Under the pieces are notes generated by a model that was given only the letters and a program-made list of their open reading frames with translations, was not told where the DNA came from and did no database searches. 64,000 bases of DNA from Microbacterium aurantiacum. Lineage in GTDB: Bacteria > Actinomycetota > Actinomycetes > Actinomycetales > Microbacteriaceae. Both the position numbers and the translations under genes were made by a program. Where the stretch lies: contig NZ_PGGU01000007.1 in the NCBI RefSeq assembly GCF_002872075.1, forward strand, positions 62,001-126,000. The letters are read 5' to 3'. Positions within the stretch are counted from its first letter, which is position 1. The number at the start of each line of letters is the position of its first letter. Below are positions 28,606 to 37,041 of this stretch, piece after piece.

Positions 28606-29319
28606 TCAGGATGCGCGCCGGAGAACACGAACGGGAACCTCGTGTTCGACGGCCGTGCCACCATCGCGTTCGACACGGAAGACGGGACGATCGGGTCGCT
28701 CAGCGATCGCCTCGTGAAGGGTGCCGTCACGCACGACGATCGCCGCGTAGTCGTCGACCGCGTATCCATCGGGCAGAGCGCCGATGCCGACCCAGTCCAG
28801 ATACTTCTCCCGCCGATCGGGCTCACCGAGGTAGTGCGGGCACGCACTCCCCTCGACGAAGCCGAGTCCATCGGTCAGTGGTGCCAGCGAACCGAACGAA
28901 TCCGTCGAAGACGCCTCGAACCAGCAGTTCATTCCTGCGCTGATGCCGGCCAGCACCGTCCCACTGCTCGCGGCGTCACGCAACAGCCCGGTCAGGCCGT
29001 GCAGACGCCAGAGCGCGAGAAGGTTCGCCGTCGAACCGCCGCCCACGTACACCAGATCCTGGTCGAGCAGCATCCGCGGGTCGGAATAGCCCCACGGATC
29101 CCGGCCGTACAGCGACAGCACGGACGTCTCAGCGCGTCCCGCGAAGGCTGTCTCGAAACGCCTGCTGTATGAGTCCGAGTCCCCGCTGGCGGTCGGTATG
29201 AAGCAGACGCGGGGGTTCGCCGCCCCGGTCAGATCGAGAAGGTGGTCATCGATGAGCGAGCTGCCGTCGTCCGACATCGAGAACCCGCCGCCTCCGAGGG
29301 CGACGACGGTACCGATCAC
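28606..29319 (-). CDS. Peptidase E-like (family S51) serine hydrolase
   Basis: A 237-aa protein of the glutamine-amidotransferase-like fold. The nucleophile elbow is GISAGM with Ser at about residue 127, as in peptidase E and cyanophycinase, rather than Cys. ALGGGGFSM and [15 protein letters not shown] are also family motifs. Peptidase E removes N-terminal Asp from dipeptides; the true substrate here is unknown. The GTG start overlaps the clpX stop (GTGA), suggesting cotranslation with clpX. Confidence 0.85.
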   Translation of the reverse strand: MIGTVVALGGGGFSMSDDGSSLIDDHLLDLTGAANPRVCFIPTASGDSDSYSRRFETAFAGRAETSVLSLYGRDPWGYSDPRMLLDQDLVYVGGGSTANLLALWRLHGLTGLLRDAASSGTVLAGISAGMNCWFEASSTDSFGSLAPLTDGLGFVEGSACPHYLGEPDRREKYLDWVGIGALPDGYAVDDYAAIVVRDGTLHEAIAERPDRPVFRVERDGGTAVEHEVPVRVLRRAS

Positions 29320-30584
29320 GCGCTCTTGCGCTTGCGCTCCATGATGATCGTCGGCGGCGCACCCTCGTCGACCGCGGCTTTGGTGACGATGACCTTGGCC
29401 ACGTCGTCGGCCGACGGGATCTCGAACATGATCGGGCCGAGAACGTCTTCGAGGATCGCGCGGAGTCCGCGGGCGCCCGTCTTGCGATCGACCGCGAGGT
29501 CGGCGATCGACCGAAGCGCCTCCTCATCGAACTCCAGCTGCACGCCGTCGAGCTCGAACATGCGCTGGTACTGCTTCACGAGCGCGTTGCGCGGACCGGT
29601 GAGGATCTCCATCAGCGCCTCCTGATCCAGCGGCGACACGTTCGTGACCACCGGCAGGCGGCCGATGAACTCCGGAATGAGCCCGAACTTGTGCAGATCC
29701 TCCGGCAGCACCTCGCTGAAGAGGTCGAGGTCCTTGGTCTTGTCGTGCAGCGGGGCGCCGAAGCCGATGCCGTGCTTGCCGACGCGAGCCGACACGATGT
29801 CCTCGAGCCCGGCGAAGGCGCCAGCGACGATGAACAGCACGTTGGTCGTGTCGATCTGCAGGAACTCCTGATGCGGGTGCTTGCGGCCACCCTGCGGCGG
29901 AACCGAGGCGACCGTGCCCTCGATGATCTTCAGCAGCGCCTGCTGCACGCCTTCTCCGGACACATCGCGCGTGATGGAGGGGTTCTCCGCCTTGCGGGCG
30001 ATCTTGTCGACCTCGTCGATGTAGATGATGCCCTGCTCGGCGCGCTTCACGTCGTAGTCGGCGGCCTGGATCAGCTTGAGCAGGATGTTCTCGACGTCTT
30101 CACCGACGTACCCCGCCTCGGTGAGGGCGGTGGCATCGGCGACGGCGAACGGCACGTTCAGACGCTTCGCGAGAGTCTGTGCGAGGTACGTCTTTCCGCA
30201 ACCCGTCGGTCCGATCAGCAGGATGTTGCTCTTCGCGATCTCGACCTCTTCGGCCTTCTGCTCCGCCGTCTGCAGAGTGCCGTGCGCGCGGACGCGCTTG
30301 TAGTGGTTGTACACCGCGACCGAAAGAGCGCGCTTTGCCGGATCCTGTCCGACGACGTACTCCTCGAGGAAGGCGAAGATCTCACGCGGCTTGGGCAGAT
30401 CGAATTCCGCCGTGCCCTCGGCGGACGACTCCGCCATCCGCTCCTCGATGATCTCGTTGCACAGCTCGACGCATTCGTCGCAGATGTACACACCGGGGCC
30501 AGCGATGAGCTGCTGCACCTGCTTCTGGCTCTTTCCGCAGAACGAGCACTTGAACAGGTCAGCGCTTTCACCGATACGGGCCAT
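29316..30584 (-). CDS. clpX: ATP-dependent Clp protease ATP-binding subunit ClpX
   Basis: A 422-aa AAA+ unfoldase that feeds ClpP1P2. The N-terminal C4 zinc domain (C13, C16, C35, C38: [16 protein letters not shown]) binds adaptors. Walker A GPTGCGKT, Walker [11 protein letters not shown] and sensor [14 protein letters not shown] are seen. The start [10 protein letters not shown] is set by AGGAGGA 6 nt upstream; the frame extends further but without support. It is separated from clpP1-clpP2 by about 4.5 kb that contains the deo operon. Confidence 0.97.
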   Translation of the reverse strand: MARIGESADLFKCSFCGKSQKQVQQLIAGPGVYICDECVELCNEIIEERMAESSAEGTAEFDLPKPREIFAFLEEYVVGQDPAKRALSVAVYNHYKRVRAHGTLQTAEQKAEEVEIAKSNILLIGPTGCGKTYLAQTLAKRLNVPFAVADATALTEAGYVGEDVENILLKLIQAADYDVKRAEQGIIYIDEVDKIARKAENPSITRDVSGEGVQQALLKIIEGTVASVPPQGGRKHPHQEFLQIDTTNVLFIVAGAFAGLEDIVSARVGKHGIGFGAPLHDKTKDLDLFSEVLPEDLHKFGLIPEFIGRLPVVTNVSPLDQEALMEILTGPRNALVKQYQRMFELDGVQLEFDEEALRSIADLAVDRKTGARGLRAILEDVLGPIMFEIPSADDVAKVIVTKAAVDEGAPPTIIMERKRKSA

Positions 30585-30659
30585 GCGCGTCCTCCTAGGG
30601 GGGATCCAGAGATCGTCATCTGAGCCTAACCGCTGCAACGGACACTGGGCCGCATTGGC

Positions 30660-30692
30660 GCGGGGCCGCTCGCCCATGGCGAACGGCCCCGC
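30660..30692. terminator. Terminator of deo-ALDH operon, before clpX
   Basis: The outer stem GCGGGGCCG/CGGCCCCGC (9 bp) is extended by an inner CTCGCC/GGCGAA pairing with one mismatch. It lies 18 bp after the last ALDH gene. Confidence 0.65.
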
Positions 30693-30709
30693 ATCGGATC
30701 AGGTTGCGA

Positions 30710-31561
30710 TCAGACCATGCTCTTCGTGTGCCACACCGTCTTGATCTCGGTGAACGCCGAGATCCGCTCCGGCGACGCCGTGACCTCGCCCGGCGCGAGA
30801 ACGCGCTTCAGCGTGTCGGCGGCGGCGATCTGCAGGTCGACCCAGTCGAGGTCGCCGGCGCCGGCGAGGTCGAGCGCGTTGACGTCCTGATGGGAGGCCA
30901 GCCAGGGCGTCATCTCAGCCGGCGAGCCGGTGAGGACGTTGACGACTCCCCCGGGCACGTCGCTCGTCGCGAGCACCTCCGCCAGGCTGATCGCCGAGAG
31001 CGGGTAGCGCTCGCTGGCGATCGCGACGACCGTGTTGCCTGCGACCAGTGCCGGAGCCACGACCGAGACGAGTCCCAGCAGAGCCGAATCCTGCGGGGCG
31101 ACGATGGCCACCACGCCCGTCGGCTCCGGCACCGAGATGTTGAAGTACGGACCGGCGACCGGGTTCGCGTTGCCGGCGAGCTGGGCGTGCTTGTCGCACC
31201 AGCCCGCGTACCAGACCCAGAGGTCGATCGCCTCGTCGACCTGCGCTCCGGCCGCGGCGAAGGACACGCCCTCCTGAGCCATGATCTCGTCGACGAACTG
31301 CGCCCGGCGCCCCTCGAGCACCTCGGCGACGCGGTAGAGCACCTGCCCGCGGTTGTAGGCGGTCGCACCGGACCAGCCCTTCACCGCAGCGCGGGCGGCC
31401 ACGACGGCATCCCGAGCATCCTTCCGCGATCCCTGCGCGGCATTCGCGAGGAATGCGCCCTTCGCCGAGAGCACCTCGTAGGTGCGGCCGGATTCGCTCC
31501 GAGGGAACGCCCCGCCGATGGCGAGCTTGTACGTCTTCGGCACGGTCAGTCGCTTGCTCAT
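30710..31561 (-). CDS. Aldehyde dehydrogenase-like protein lacking the catalytic cysteine
   Basis: A 283-aa protein that matches the NAD-binding half of ALDHs (VPEPTGVVAIVAPQDSALLG, ALVAGNTVVAIASERYPLS, VPGGVVNVLTGSPAEM) but ends before the catalytic domain. The usual ELGG glutamate region is replaced by DLAGAG, and no catalytic Cys block exists. The coding sequence is clean, ATGA-coupled to the full ALDH gene before it, and has normal codon use, so it looks like a kept non-catalytic partner rather than decay. The pairing recalls ALDH16-type enzymes, which carry an inactive second ALDH domain. Confidence 0.8.
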   Translation of the reverse strand: MSKRLTVPKTYKLAIGGAFPRSESGRTYEVLSAKGAFLANAAQGSRKDARDAVVAARAAVKGWSGATAYNRGQVLYRVAEVLEGRRAQFVDEIMAQEGVSFAAAGAQVDEAIDLWVWYAGWCDKHAQLAGNANPVAGPYFNISVPEPTGVVAIVAPQDSALLGLVSVVAPALVAGNTVVAIASERYPLSAISLAEVLATSDVPGGVVNVLTGSPAEMTPWLASHQDVNALDLAGAGDLDWVDLQIAAADTLKRVLAPGEVTASPERISAFTEIKTVWHTKSMV

Positions 31562-33000
31562 GCTGCAGACCCCTTCAGGTAGGCGGTGAGTCCCTGGCGT
31601 CCGCCCTCGCGGCCGTAACCGGACTCCTTGTAACCGCCGAACGGGCTCGACGGATCGAAACGATTGAAGGTGTTCGCCCAGATCACACCCGCGCGCAACC
31701 GGTCCGCGACCGCGAGGATGCGGGATCCCTTGTCCGACCAGATGCCGGCGGAGAGCCCGTACGGCGTGTTGTTCGCCTTCGCGATGGCCTCGGCAGGTGT
31801 GCGGAAGGTCAGCACCGAGAGCACCGGCCCGAACACCTCGTCGCGCGCGATGCGGTGCGAGGCCTCGACACCGGTGAAGATGGTCGGAGCGAACCAGAAT
31901 CCCTTGTCCGGGATGACGCAGTCCGCCGTCCAGCGCTCCGCCCCTTCCGCCTCGCCGATGTCGCTGAGTTCGCGGATGCGGGCCAGCTGGGCGGCGGAGT
32001 TGATCGCCCCGATGTCTGTGTTCTTGTCCAGCGGGTCGCCGAGACGCAGGGTCGAGAGGCGGTTCTTCAGCCGGTCGATGACCTCGTCGTGGATCGACTC
32101 CTGCACGAGCAGGCGGCTGCCGGCGCAGCAGACGTGTCCCTGATTGAAGAAGATGCCGTTGACGATCCCCTCGACGGCCTGGTCGATGGGAGCGTCGTCG
32201 AAGACGATGTTCGCAGCCTTGCCGCCGAGTTCCAGAGTGAGCTTCTTGTTCGTGCCGGCGACGGCGCGTGCGATGTCGCGGCCGACGCCGGTGGAACCGG
32301 TGAATGCCACCTTGTCGACATCGGGATGCCGGACGAGGGATGCTCCGGTCGAACCCGCGCCGGTGATGATGTTCACCACCCCGGCCGGGAGGTCGGCCTG
32401 CTGCAGGATCTCGGCGAAGATGAGCGCCGTCAGCGGCGTCGTCTCCGCAGGCTTCAGCACCACCGTGTTGCCGGCGGCGAGGGCCGGAGCCAGCTTCCAG
32501 GCCAGCATCAGCAGGGGGAAGTTCCACGGGATGATCTGACCGGCGACGCCGAGCGAACGCGGGTTCGCGCCGAGGCCGGCGTGATCGAGCTTGTCGGCCC
32601 AGCCCGCGTAATAGAAGAACCAGGCGGCGACGAGCGGCACGTCGACGTCGCGACTCTCCTTGATCGGCTTGCCGTTGTCGAGGCTCTCCGCGACGGCGAG
32701 TTCGCGGGCGCGCTCCTGCACGAGGCGGGCGATGCGGAAGAGGTACTTGCCGCGATCGCGGCCGCTCATCTTCGACCACGTCTTCTCGTAGGCGCGTCGC
32801 GCTGCGGCGACGGCACGGTCGACGTCTTCATCGCTCGCCGCGGAGACCTCGGCGATGCGTGATTCGTCGGCCGGCGAGATCGTGACGAAGCTCTTGCCGG
32901 AGCCGTCGACGAACTCCCCGTCGATGAACAGCCCATAGCTGTCCTTGAGGTTCAGAACCGCCTTGGATTCCGGCGCGGGGGCATATTCCAGAAATGACAT
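31558..33000 (-). CDS. Aldehyde dehydrogenase (catalytic)
   Basis: A 480-aa NAD(P)-dependent ALDH. Seen: IIPWNFPLLMLAWKLAPALA, FTGSTGVGRDIA, the general base in LELGGKAANIVF, and the nucleophile in NQGHVCCAGSR (about residue 291). It lies 13 bp after deoC, whose aldolase reaction releases acetaldehyde, so oxidation of acetaldehyde to acetate is the likely job (inference from the operon). The ATG at 33000 (MSFLEYAPAPES) has AGGGA upstream; the frame runs on into deoC and is not used there. Confidence 0.93.
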   Translation of the reverse strand: MSFLEYAPAPESKAVLNLKDSYGLFIDGEFVDGSGKSFVTISPADESRIAEVSAASDEDVDRAVAAARRAYEKTWSKMSGRDRGKYLFRIARLVQERARELAVAESLDNGKPIKESRDVDVPLVAAWFFYYAGWADKLDHAGLGANPRSLGVAGQIIPWNFPLLMLAWKLAPALAAGNTVVLKPAETTPLTALIFAEILQQADLPAGVVNIITGAGSTGASLVRHPDVDKVAFTGSTGVGRDIARAVAGTNKKLTLELGGKAANIVFDDAPIDQAVEGIVNGIFFNQGHVCCAGSRLLVQESIHDEVIDRLKNRLSTLRLGDPLDKNTDIGAINSAAQLARIRELSDIGEAEGAERWTADCVIPDKGFWFAPTIFTGVEASHRIARDEVFGPVLSVLTFRTPAEAIAKANNTPYGLSAGIWSDKGSRILAVADRLRAGVIWANTFNRFDPSSPFGGYKESGYGREGGRQGLTAYLKGSAA

Positions 33001-33013
33001 GTGCTTGTCCCTG

Positions 33014-34015
33014 TCAGTCGATCGTGACGTAGTCGGGGCCGGAGTAGTGGCCGGTGGTGAGCTTCTGGCGCTGCAGGAGCACATCGTTGAGCAGGCTGGA
33101 GGCGCCGAAACGGAACAGGTGCGGCTGCAGCCAGTCCTCGCCCACCGTCTCGGCGACCGTGACGAGATACTTGATCGCGTCCTTCGACGAGCGGATACCA
33201 CCGGCCGGCTTCACGCCGATCTTCTCCCCCGTCGCCTGGTGCCAGTCGCGGACGGTTTCCAGCATGAGCAGCGTCGTGGGCAGGGTCGCGGCCGGTTGCA
33301 CCTTGCCGGTCGAGGTCTTGATGAAGTCGCCGCCGGCGAGGATGCCGAGCCACGACGCCCTCTTGATGTTGTCGTAGGTGTTGAGTTCACCGGTCTCCAG
33401 GATGACCTTCAGCGAGGCGTAGCTGCCATCCGCGCGGCGACAGGCCTCCTTCACCCGGGCGATCTGGTCGAAGACGAGGCCGTAGCGGCCGGAGAGGAAC
33501 GCGCCGCGATCGATCACCATGTCGATCTCGTCGGCACCGGCGGCGACCGCGTCCGCCGTGTCGGCGAGCTTGATCTCGAGGGAGGAGCGTCCGCTCGGGA
33601 ATGCGGTGGCGACGGCGGCGACCGAGATCAGTCCGTCATCGGGATCGCCGTGCAGAGCGCCGAGCGCAGTGACCGCATCGCCGACCATGTCGCCGTAGAC
33701 GCAGACGGCCGCGACCTTCGGGCACGTCGGGTCGGCGGCATCCGGGTTCTTCGCCTTGGCGACGAGCGAGCGCACCTTGCCCGGCGTGTCCGATCCTTCC
33801 AGCGTGGTGAGGTCGATCAGCTTGATGATCGTGTCCAGCGCCCATGCCTTCGACGTCGTCTTGATGGAGCGGGTGCCGAGGCCGGCCGCGCGCTGCTCAA
33901 GGCCCACCGCATCCACCCCGGGGAGGCCGTGCAGGAACCGCCGGAGCGTCGCGTCGTCGGGCTCACCGCCCAGCACGTCTACCGCGGTTCTGCGGCTCAA
34001 TTCCTTGGTCGTCAC
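33014..34015 (-). CDS. deoC: Deoxyribose-phosphate aldolase
   Basis: A 333-aa class I aldolase that splits 2-deoxyribose 5-phosphate into glyceraldehyde 3-phosphate and acetaldehyde. The Schiff-base lysine is K233 in GGDFIKTSTGK, with the second lysine in GVKPAGGIRSS. It is longer than the E. coli enzyme, as in the eukaryote-like DeoC group. The GTG start overlaps the regulator stop (GTGA). It is second in regulator-deoC-ALDH-ALDH-like. Confidence 0.95.
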   Translation of the reverse strand: MTTKELSRRTAVDVLGGEPDDATLRRFLHGLPGVDAVGLEQRAAGLGTRSIKTTSKAWALDTIIKLIDLTTLEGSDTPGKVRSLVAKAKNPDAADPTCPKVAAVCVYGDMVGDAVTALGALHGDPDDGLISVAAVATAFPSGRSSLEIKLADTADAVAAGADEIDMVIDRGAFLSGRYGLVFDQIARVKEACRRADGSYASLKVILETGELNTYDNIKRASWLGILAGGDFIKTSTGKVQPAATLPTTLLMLETVRDWHQATGEKIGVKPAGGIRSSKDAIKYLVTVAETVGEDWLQPHLFRFGASSLLNDVLLQRQKLTTGHYSGPDYVTID

Positions 34016-34947
34016 TGTTCCTCCAACAATGCTCGGGCTGTGGTCTCATCGGTCACCAGAACGCTGCACAGGCCGCTGGTCACGACTGTACGCGCGATGT
34101 CATGTTTCGCGGGGCCCGCGGTGACGAAGATCGCCGTCTTCGCCGCACGGAGGCGTCCGAGTTCGACTCCGACGGTACGGGCGTCCAGCTGCGGATCGAC
34201 GATGTTGCCGTCGGCGTCCACGTAGCGCCCGAGCACGTCGCCGACGGCGCCGCGCCTGGCGAGCTCCTCGACGTCCTGGACGCTGAGGTAGCCGTTGTCG
34301 ACATGCGCCGAAGTGGCGTCGCAGGGGCCCGCGGTGAACAGGAACGCCTGAGCGTGAGCCGCCTCCTCCAGAACGGCGGCGACGGTCCGATCGGCCTCGA
34401 TCGCCAGCTTCGTCTCCACCCGTTCCAGGATGGCCGGGCTCGGCAAGAGGGAGACGTGCCCGGACGCGCGCTGCGCGATCGTTCCTGCGAGGCCCGCGGC
34501 TCCGCCGGAGCGGCGGTTCAGGCTCACGCCGCCGTTGAGCTGGACCACGGTGACGCCGTGCGCCCAGCCGTCGGTGAGCGCCTCGGCGACCGCTCGGAGC
34601 GTTCGGCCCCAGCTCACGCCGAGGGTGCGCGGCACCGGTCGAAGGGTCGTCAGGAAATCGGCTGCGGCCTGCGCGACGCGCTCGAGAGTGCTCTCCTCAC
34701 CGGAGGGCGACGGCACGACGACCGCCTCGGTGAGACCGAACCGCTCGACGAGCACACGCTCGAGTCCGAGGCGGCGAGCCCGAGGATGCACGATCTCGAT
34801 GCGGACGATGCCGCGCTCGCGCGCCTGCGTGAGTAGGCGGCCGACCTTCCACCGTGAGATCTTGAGAAGGGAGCCGATCTCGTCCTGCGTCTTGTCCTCG
34901 TCGTACGAGAGTTCGGCGACTCTGACCATGAGCAATTCGTCGTCCAC
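34012..34947 (-). CDS. SorC/DeoR-type sugar-binding transcriptional regulator
   Basis: A 311-aa regulator with an N-terminal helix-turn-helix (YDEDKTQDEIGSLLKISRWK) and a C-terminal sugar-phosphate-binding domain of the SorC family (VVQLNGGVSLNRRSGGAAG, FTAGPCDATSA, FVTAGPAKHDIA). Deoxyribose phosphate is the likely inducer given the coupled deoC. I set the start at the GTG at 34947 because AAGGAGG lies 5 nt upstream; the open frame extends 35 codons further without a ribosome site. Confidence 0.88.
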   Translation of the reverse strand: MDDELLMVRVAELSYDEDKTQDEIGSLLKISRWKVGRLLTQARERGIVRIEIVHPRARRLGLERVLVERFGLTEAVVVPSPSGEESTLERVAQAAADFLTTLRPVPRTLGVSWGRTLRAVAEALTDGWAHGVTVVQLNGGVSLNRRSGGAAGLAGTIAQRASGHVSLLPSPAILERVETKLAIEADRTVAAVLEEAAHAQAFLFTAGPCDATSAHVDNGYLSVQDVEELARRGAVGDVLGRYVDADGNIVDPQLDARTVGVELGRLRAAKTAIFVTAGPAKHDIARTVVTSGLCSVLVTDETTARALLEEQ

Positions 34948-35094
34948 AGCATCCTCCTTCTCCTCCAGCGTAGGCGCTCTGCCCCATCCGCGCACGTCTC
35001 TGCTCATATGAGCAAGTCGGGTCGAGCCTACGCGCATTCGCGCTGAACGCACTGTCGAAGTCGCCGGCAGAGAATCCCTCCCGCGGGCATGCGA

Positions 35095-35124
35095 AAGGGC
35101 GGCCCGGATGACCGGGCCGCCCTT
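35095..35124. terminator. Terminator after clpP2
   Basis: A perfect 13-bp stem (AAGGGCGGCCCGG with its complement) and an ATGA loop, 12 bp after the clpP2 stop. It isolates the clpP operon from the deo operon. Confidence 0.85.
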
Positions 35125-35135
35125 CCAGCGAGGTA

Positions 35136-35777
35136 CTACGAGCGCTTGCGCGTGGTGAGCACCTGGTCGACGATTCCGTACTCGAGCGCCTGAGCGGCCG
35201 AGAGGATGTTGTCGCGGTCGATGTCGCGGTTGACCTGCTCGACGGGCTTGCCCGTGTGCGCGGCCATCGTCTCCTCGAGCCAGGTGCGCATGCGGAGGAT
35301 CTCCGCCGCCTGGATCTCGATGTCGGACGCCTGTCCCTGTCCTGCCTCGCCCATCGCGGGCTGGTGGATCAGCACACGGGCGTTCGGCAGCGCGAGACGC
35401 TTGCCGGGGGCACCGGCCGCGAGCAGCACGGCCGCCGCGGAGGCGGCCTGGCCGAGCACGACAGTCTGGATCTGCGGCGCGACGTACTGCATCGTGTCGT
35501 AGATCGCGGTCATCGCGGTGAACGAGCCACCGGGCGAGTTGATGTACATCGTGATGTCGCGCTCGGCATCCTGGCTCTCCAGGACGAGCAGCTGGGCCAT
35601 CACGTCGTCGGCGGAGGCGTCGTCGACCTGCACGCCCAGGAAGATCACGCGATCTTCGAAGAGCTTGTTGTACGGGTCCTGGCGCTTGAAGCCGTAGGCG
35701 GTGCGCTCCTCGAACTGCGGGAGCACGTAGCGGCTGGAAGGCAGATTTCCTGCGGATTGGAAGGTCGGGGTGTACAT
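35136..35777 (-). CDS. clpP2: ATP-dependent Clp protease proteolytic subunit 2
   Basis: A 213-aa ClpP. The catalytic triad is visible: S113 (GQAASAAAVLL), H138 (VLIHQP), Asp near 187-189 (DIDRDNILS). Actinobacterial ClpP2 forms a mixed 14-mer with ClpP1. The start MYTPTFQSAG is preceded by GAGAGGA. It lies 19 bp after clpP1. The N-terminal extension (about 30 residues) is probably processed. Confidence 0.96.
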   Translation of the reverse strand: MYTPTFQSAGNLPSSRYVLPQFEERTAYGFKRQDPYNKLFEDRVIFLGVQVDDASADDVMAQLLVLESQDAERDITMYINSPGGSFTAMTAIYDTMQYVAPQIQTVVLGQAASAAAVLLAAGAPGKRLALPNARVLIHQPAMGEAGQGQASDIEIQAAEILRMRTWLEETMAAHTGKPVEQVNRDIDRDNILSAAQALEYGIVDQVLTTRKRS

Positions 35778-35796
35778 GTGTGTCCTCTCGAATCCG

Positions 35797-36393
35797 TTAT
35801 TCTGCGGCGTCCGCAGTGCCGCCGCCGCCGGTCACATCGCTCGCGTGCTCGCGGATGTGGTCGACGAAGCCGTACTCGAGAGCCTCGTCCGCCGTGAACC
35901 AGCGGTCGCGGTCGCCGTCGGCGTTGATCTGATCGACCGTCTTGCCGGTCTGCGCCGCCGTGATCTCGGCGAGGCGCTTCTTCATCGAGAGGATGAGCTG
36001 CGCCTGGGTCTGGATGTCGCTGGACGTGCCGCCGAAGCCGCCGTGCGGCTGGTGCAGCAGCACGCGTGCGTTCGGGGTGATGTAGCGCTTGCCCTTGGTG
36101 CCGCTGGTGAGCAGCAGCTGCCCCATGGATGCCGCCATGCCGATGCCGACGGTGACGATGTCGTTCGGCACGAACTGCATCGTGTCGTAGATCGCCATGC
36201 CGGCGGTGATCGAGCCACCGGGCGAGTTGATGTAGAGGTAGATGTCCTTCTCTGAGTCTTCTGCGGCGAGAAGAAGGATCTTCGCGCAGATCTCATTGGC
36301 GTTCGAGTCGCGCACCTCTGAGCCCAGCCAGATGATGCGGTCCTTCAGCAGCCTGTCGAAGACACTCGTCGCGACGAGGGGTTCTGCAGCCAT
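35797..36393 (-). CDS. clpP1: ATP-dependent Clp protease proteolytic subunit 1
   Basis: A 198-aa ClpP. Triad: S89 ([11 protein letters not shown]), H114 (VLLHQPHGG), Asp near 161-163 (DGDRDRWF). It pairs with ClpP2. The start [10 protein letters not shown] is chosen because AGGAG lies 6 nt upstream; 16 further in-frame residues upstream are not supported. It follows a TPR gene and tig. Confidence 0.96.
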   Translation of the reverse strand: MAAEPLVATSVFDRLLKDRIIWLGSEVRDSNANEICAKILLLAAEDSEKDIYLYINSPGGSITAGMAIYDTMQFVPNDIVTVGIGMAASMGQLLLTSGTKGKRYITPNARVLLHQPHGGFGGTSSDIQTQAQLILSMKKRLAEITAAQTGKTVDQINADGDRDRWFTADEALEYGFVDHIREHASDVTGGGGTADAAE

Positions 36394-36474
36394 GTCAGCT
36401 CCTGTTTCCGTGTTTCGGTGATTCGAATCTACCGGCGACAACGCGGCGCCCCGGCCGTGTTCGCCGTCGGCATA

Positions 36475-36969
36475 TCAGCGTGGCGGGGCCGCGAGTTCCC
36501 GGGCGTACGCCGTCATCGATCGGTGATAGCGCGGCAGGTGCGGCACCAGCGCGAGCAGCGCGACGGACAGGCCTTCGGTCGGTCTGCCGCTGCTGGCCAA
36601 CACGAGTGCGTGCATCGCGGCGATGGCGTCCCCGTACGGCGAATCCTTCGCGTTGTCCTGCTCCGCGGTGATCAGCGCGAGCGCCTCTTCGTTCTCACCG
36701 AGATTGCGCAGTGAGCTCGCCAGCTGGATCACGGCCTGCGGTCGGTGCTCTTCGTCGAGGCCGAGTTCGAGAGCGCGGCGGTACAGTGCCACGGCCTCTT
36801 CGGGTCGCCCGGCCGAGTCGCGTGCACCGGCCCGCTCGAACTCCGCCCTGGCGTCATCCGTTCCGCGCTCGGCCGCCAGAGCGTCGATCCGTTCGATGAC
36901 CTCGTCGTCGACCGCTCCGCCGGCGGCATCGGCCCAGACCGCGTCGATCCGTTCTTCCCAGCTCGTCAT
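36475..36969 (-). CDS. Tetratricopeptide-repeat protein
   Basis: A 164-aa cytoplasmic protein composed of helical TPR-like repeats (REFERAGARDSAGRPEEA-type pattern; ALYRRALELGLDEEHRPQAV; LGENEEALALITAEQ). It fits the TPR_5 family common in actinobacteria. It has a strong GAGGAGG ribosome site. It sits between trigger factor and clpP1, although a terminator separates it from tig. A role in protein quality control would be guilt by association only. Confidence 0.8.
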   Translation of the reverse strand: MTSWEERIDAVWADAAGGAVDDEVIERIDALAAERGTDDARAEFERAGARDSAGRPEEAVALYRRALELGLDEEHRPQAVIQLASSLRNLGENEEALALITAEQDNAKDSPYGDAIAAMHALVLASSGRPTEGLSVALLALVPHLPRYHRSMTAYARELAAPPR

Positions 36970-36992
36970 CGCATCCTCCTCCTCGGATGAGA

Positions 36993-37022
36993 AAGGGGCG
37001 GATGCCGCAGCATCCGCCCCTT
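36993..37022. terminator. Terminator of tig
   Basis: A perfect 13-bp stem (AAGGGGCGGATGC with its complement) and a CGCA loop, 20 bp after the tig stop codon. Confidence 0.85.
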
Positions 37023-37041
37023 CACGTCGATCGCGTCGCGA

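Noticed and set aside
30710-31561. Short ALDH gene as a decaying pseudogene
   Set aside because: Clean frame, 4-bp coupling to the upstream ALDH, normal codon use and no remnant of a catalytic domain downstream; a kept pseudoenzyme is more likely.
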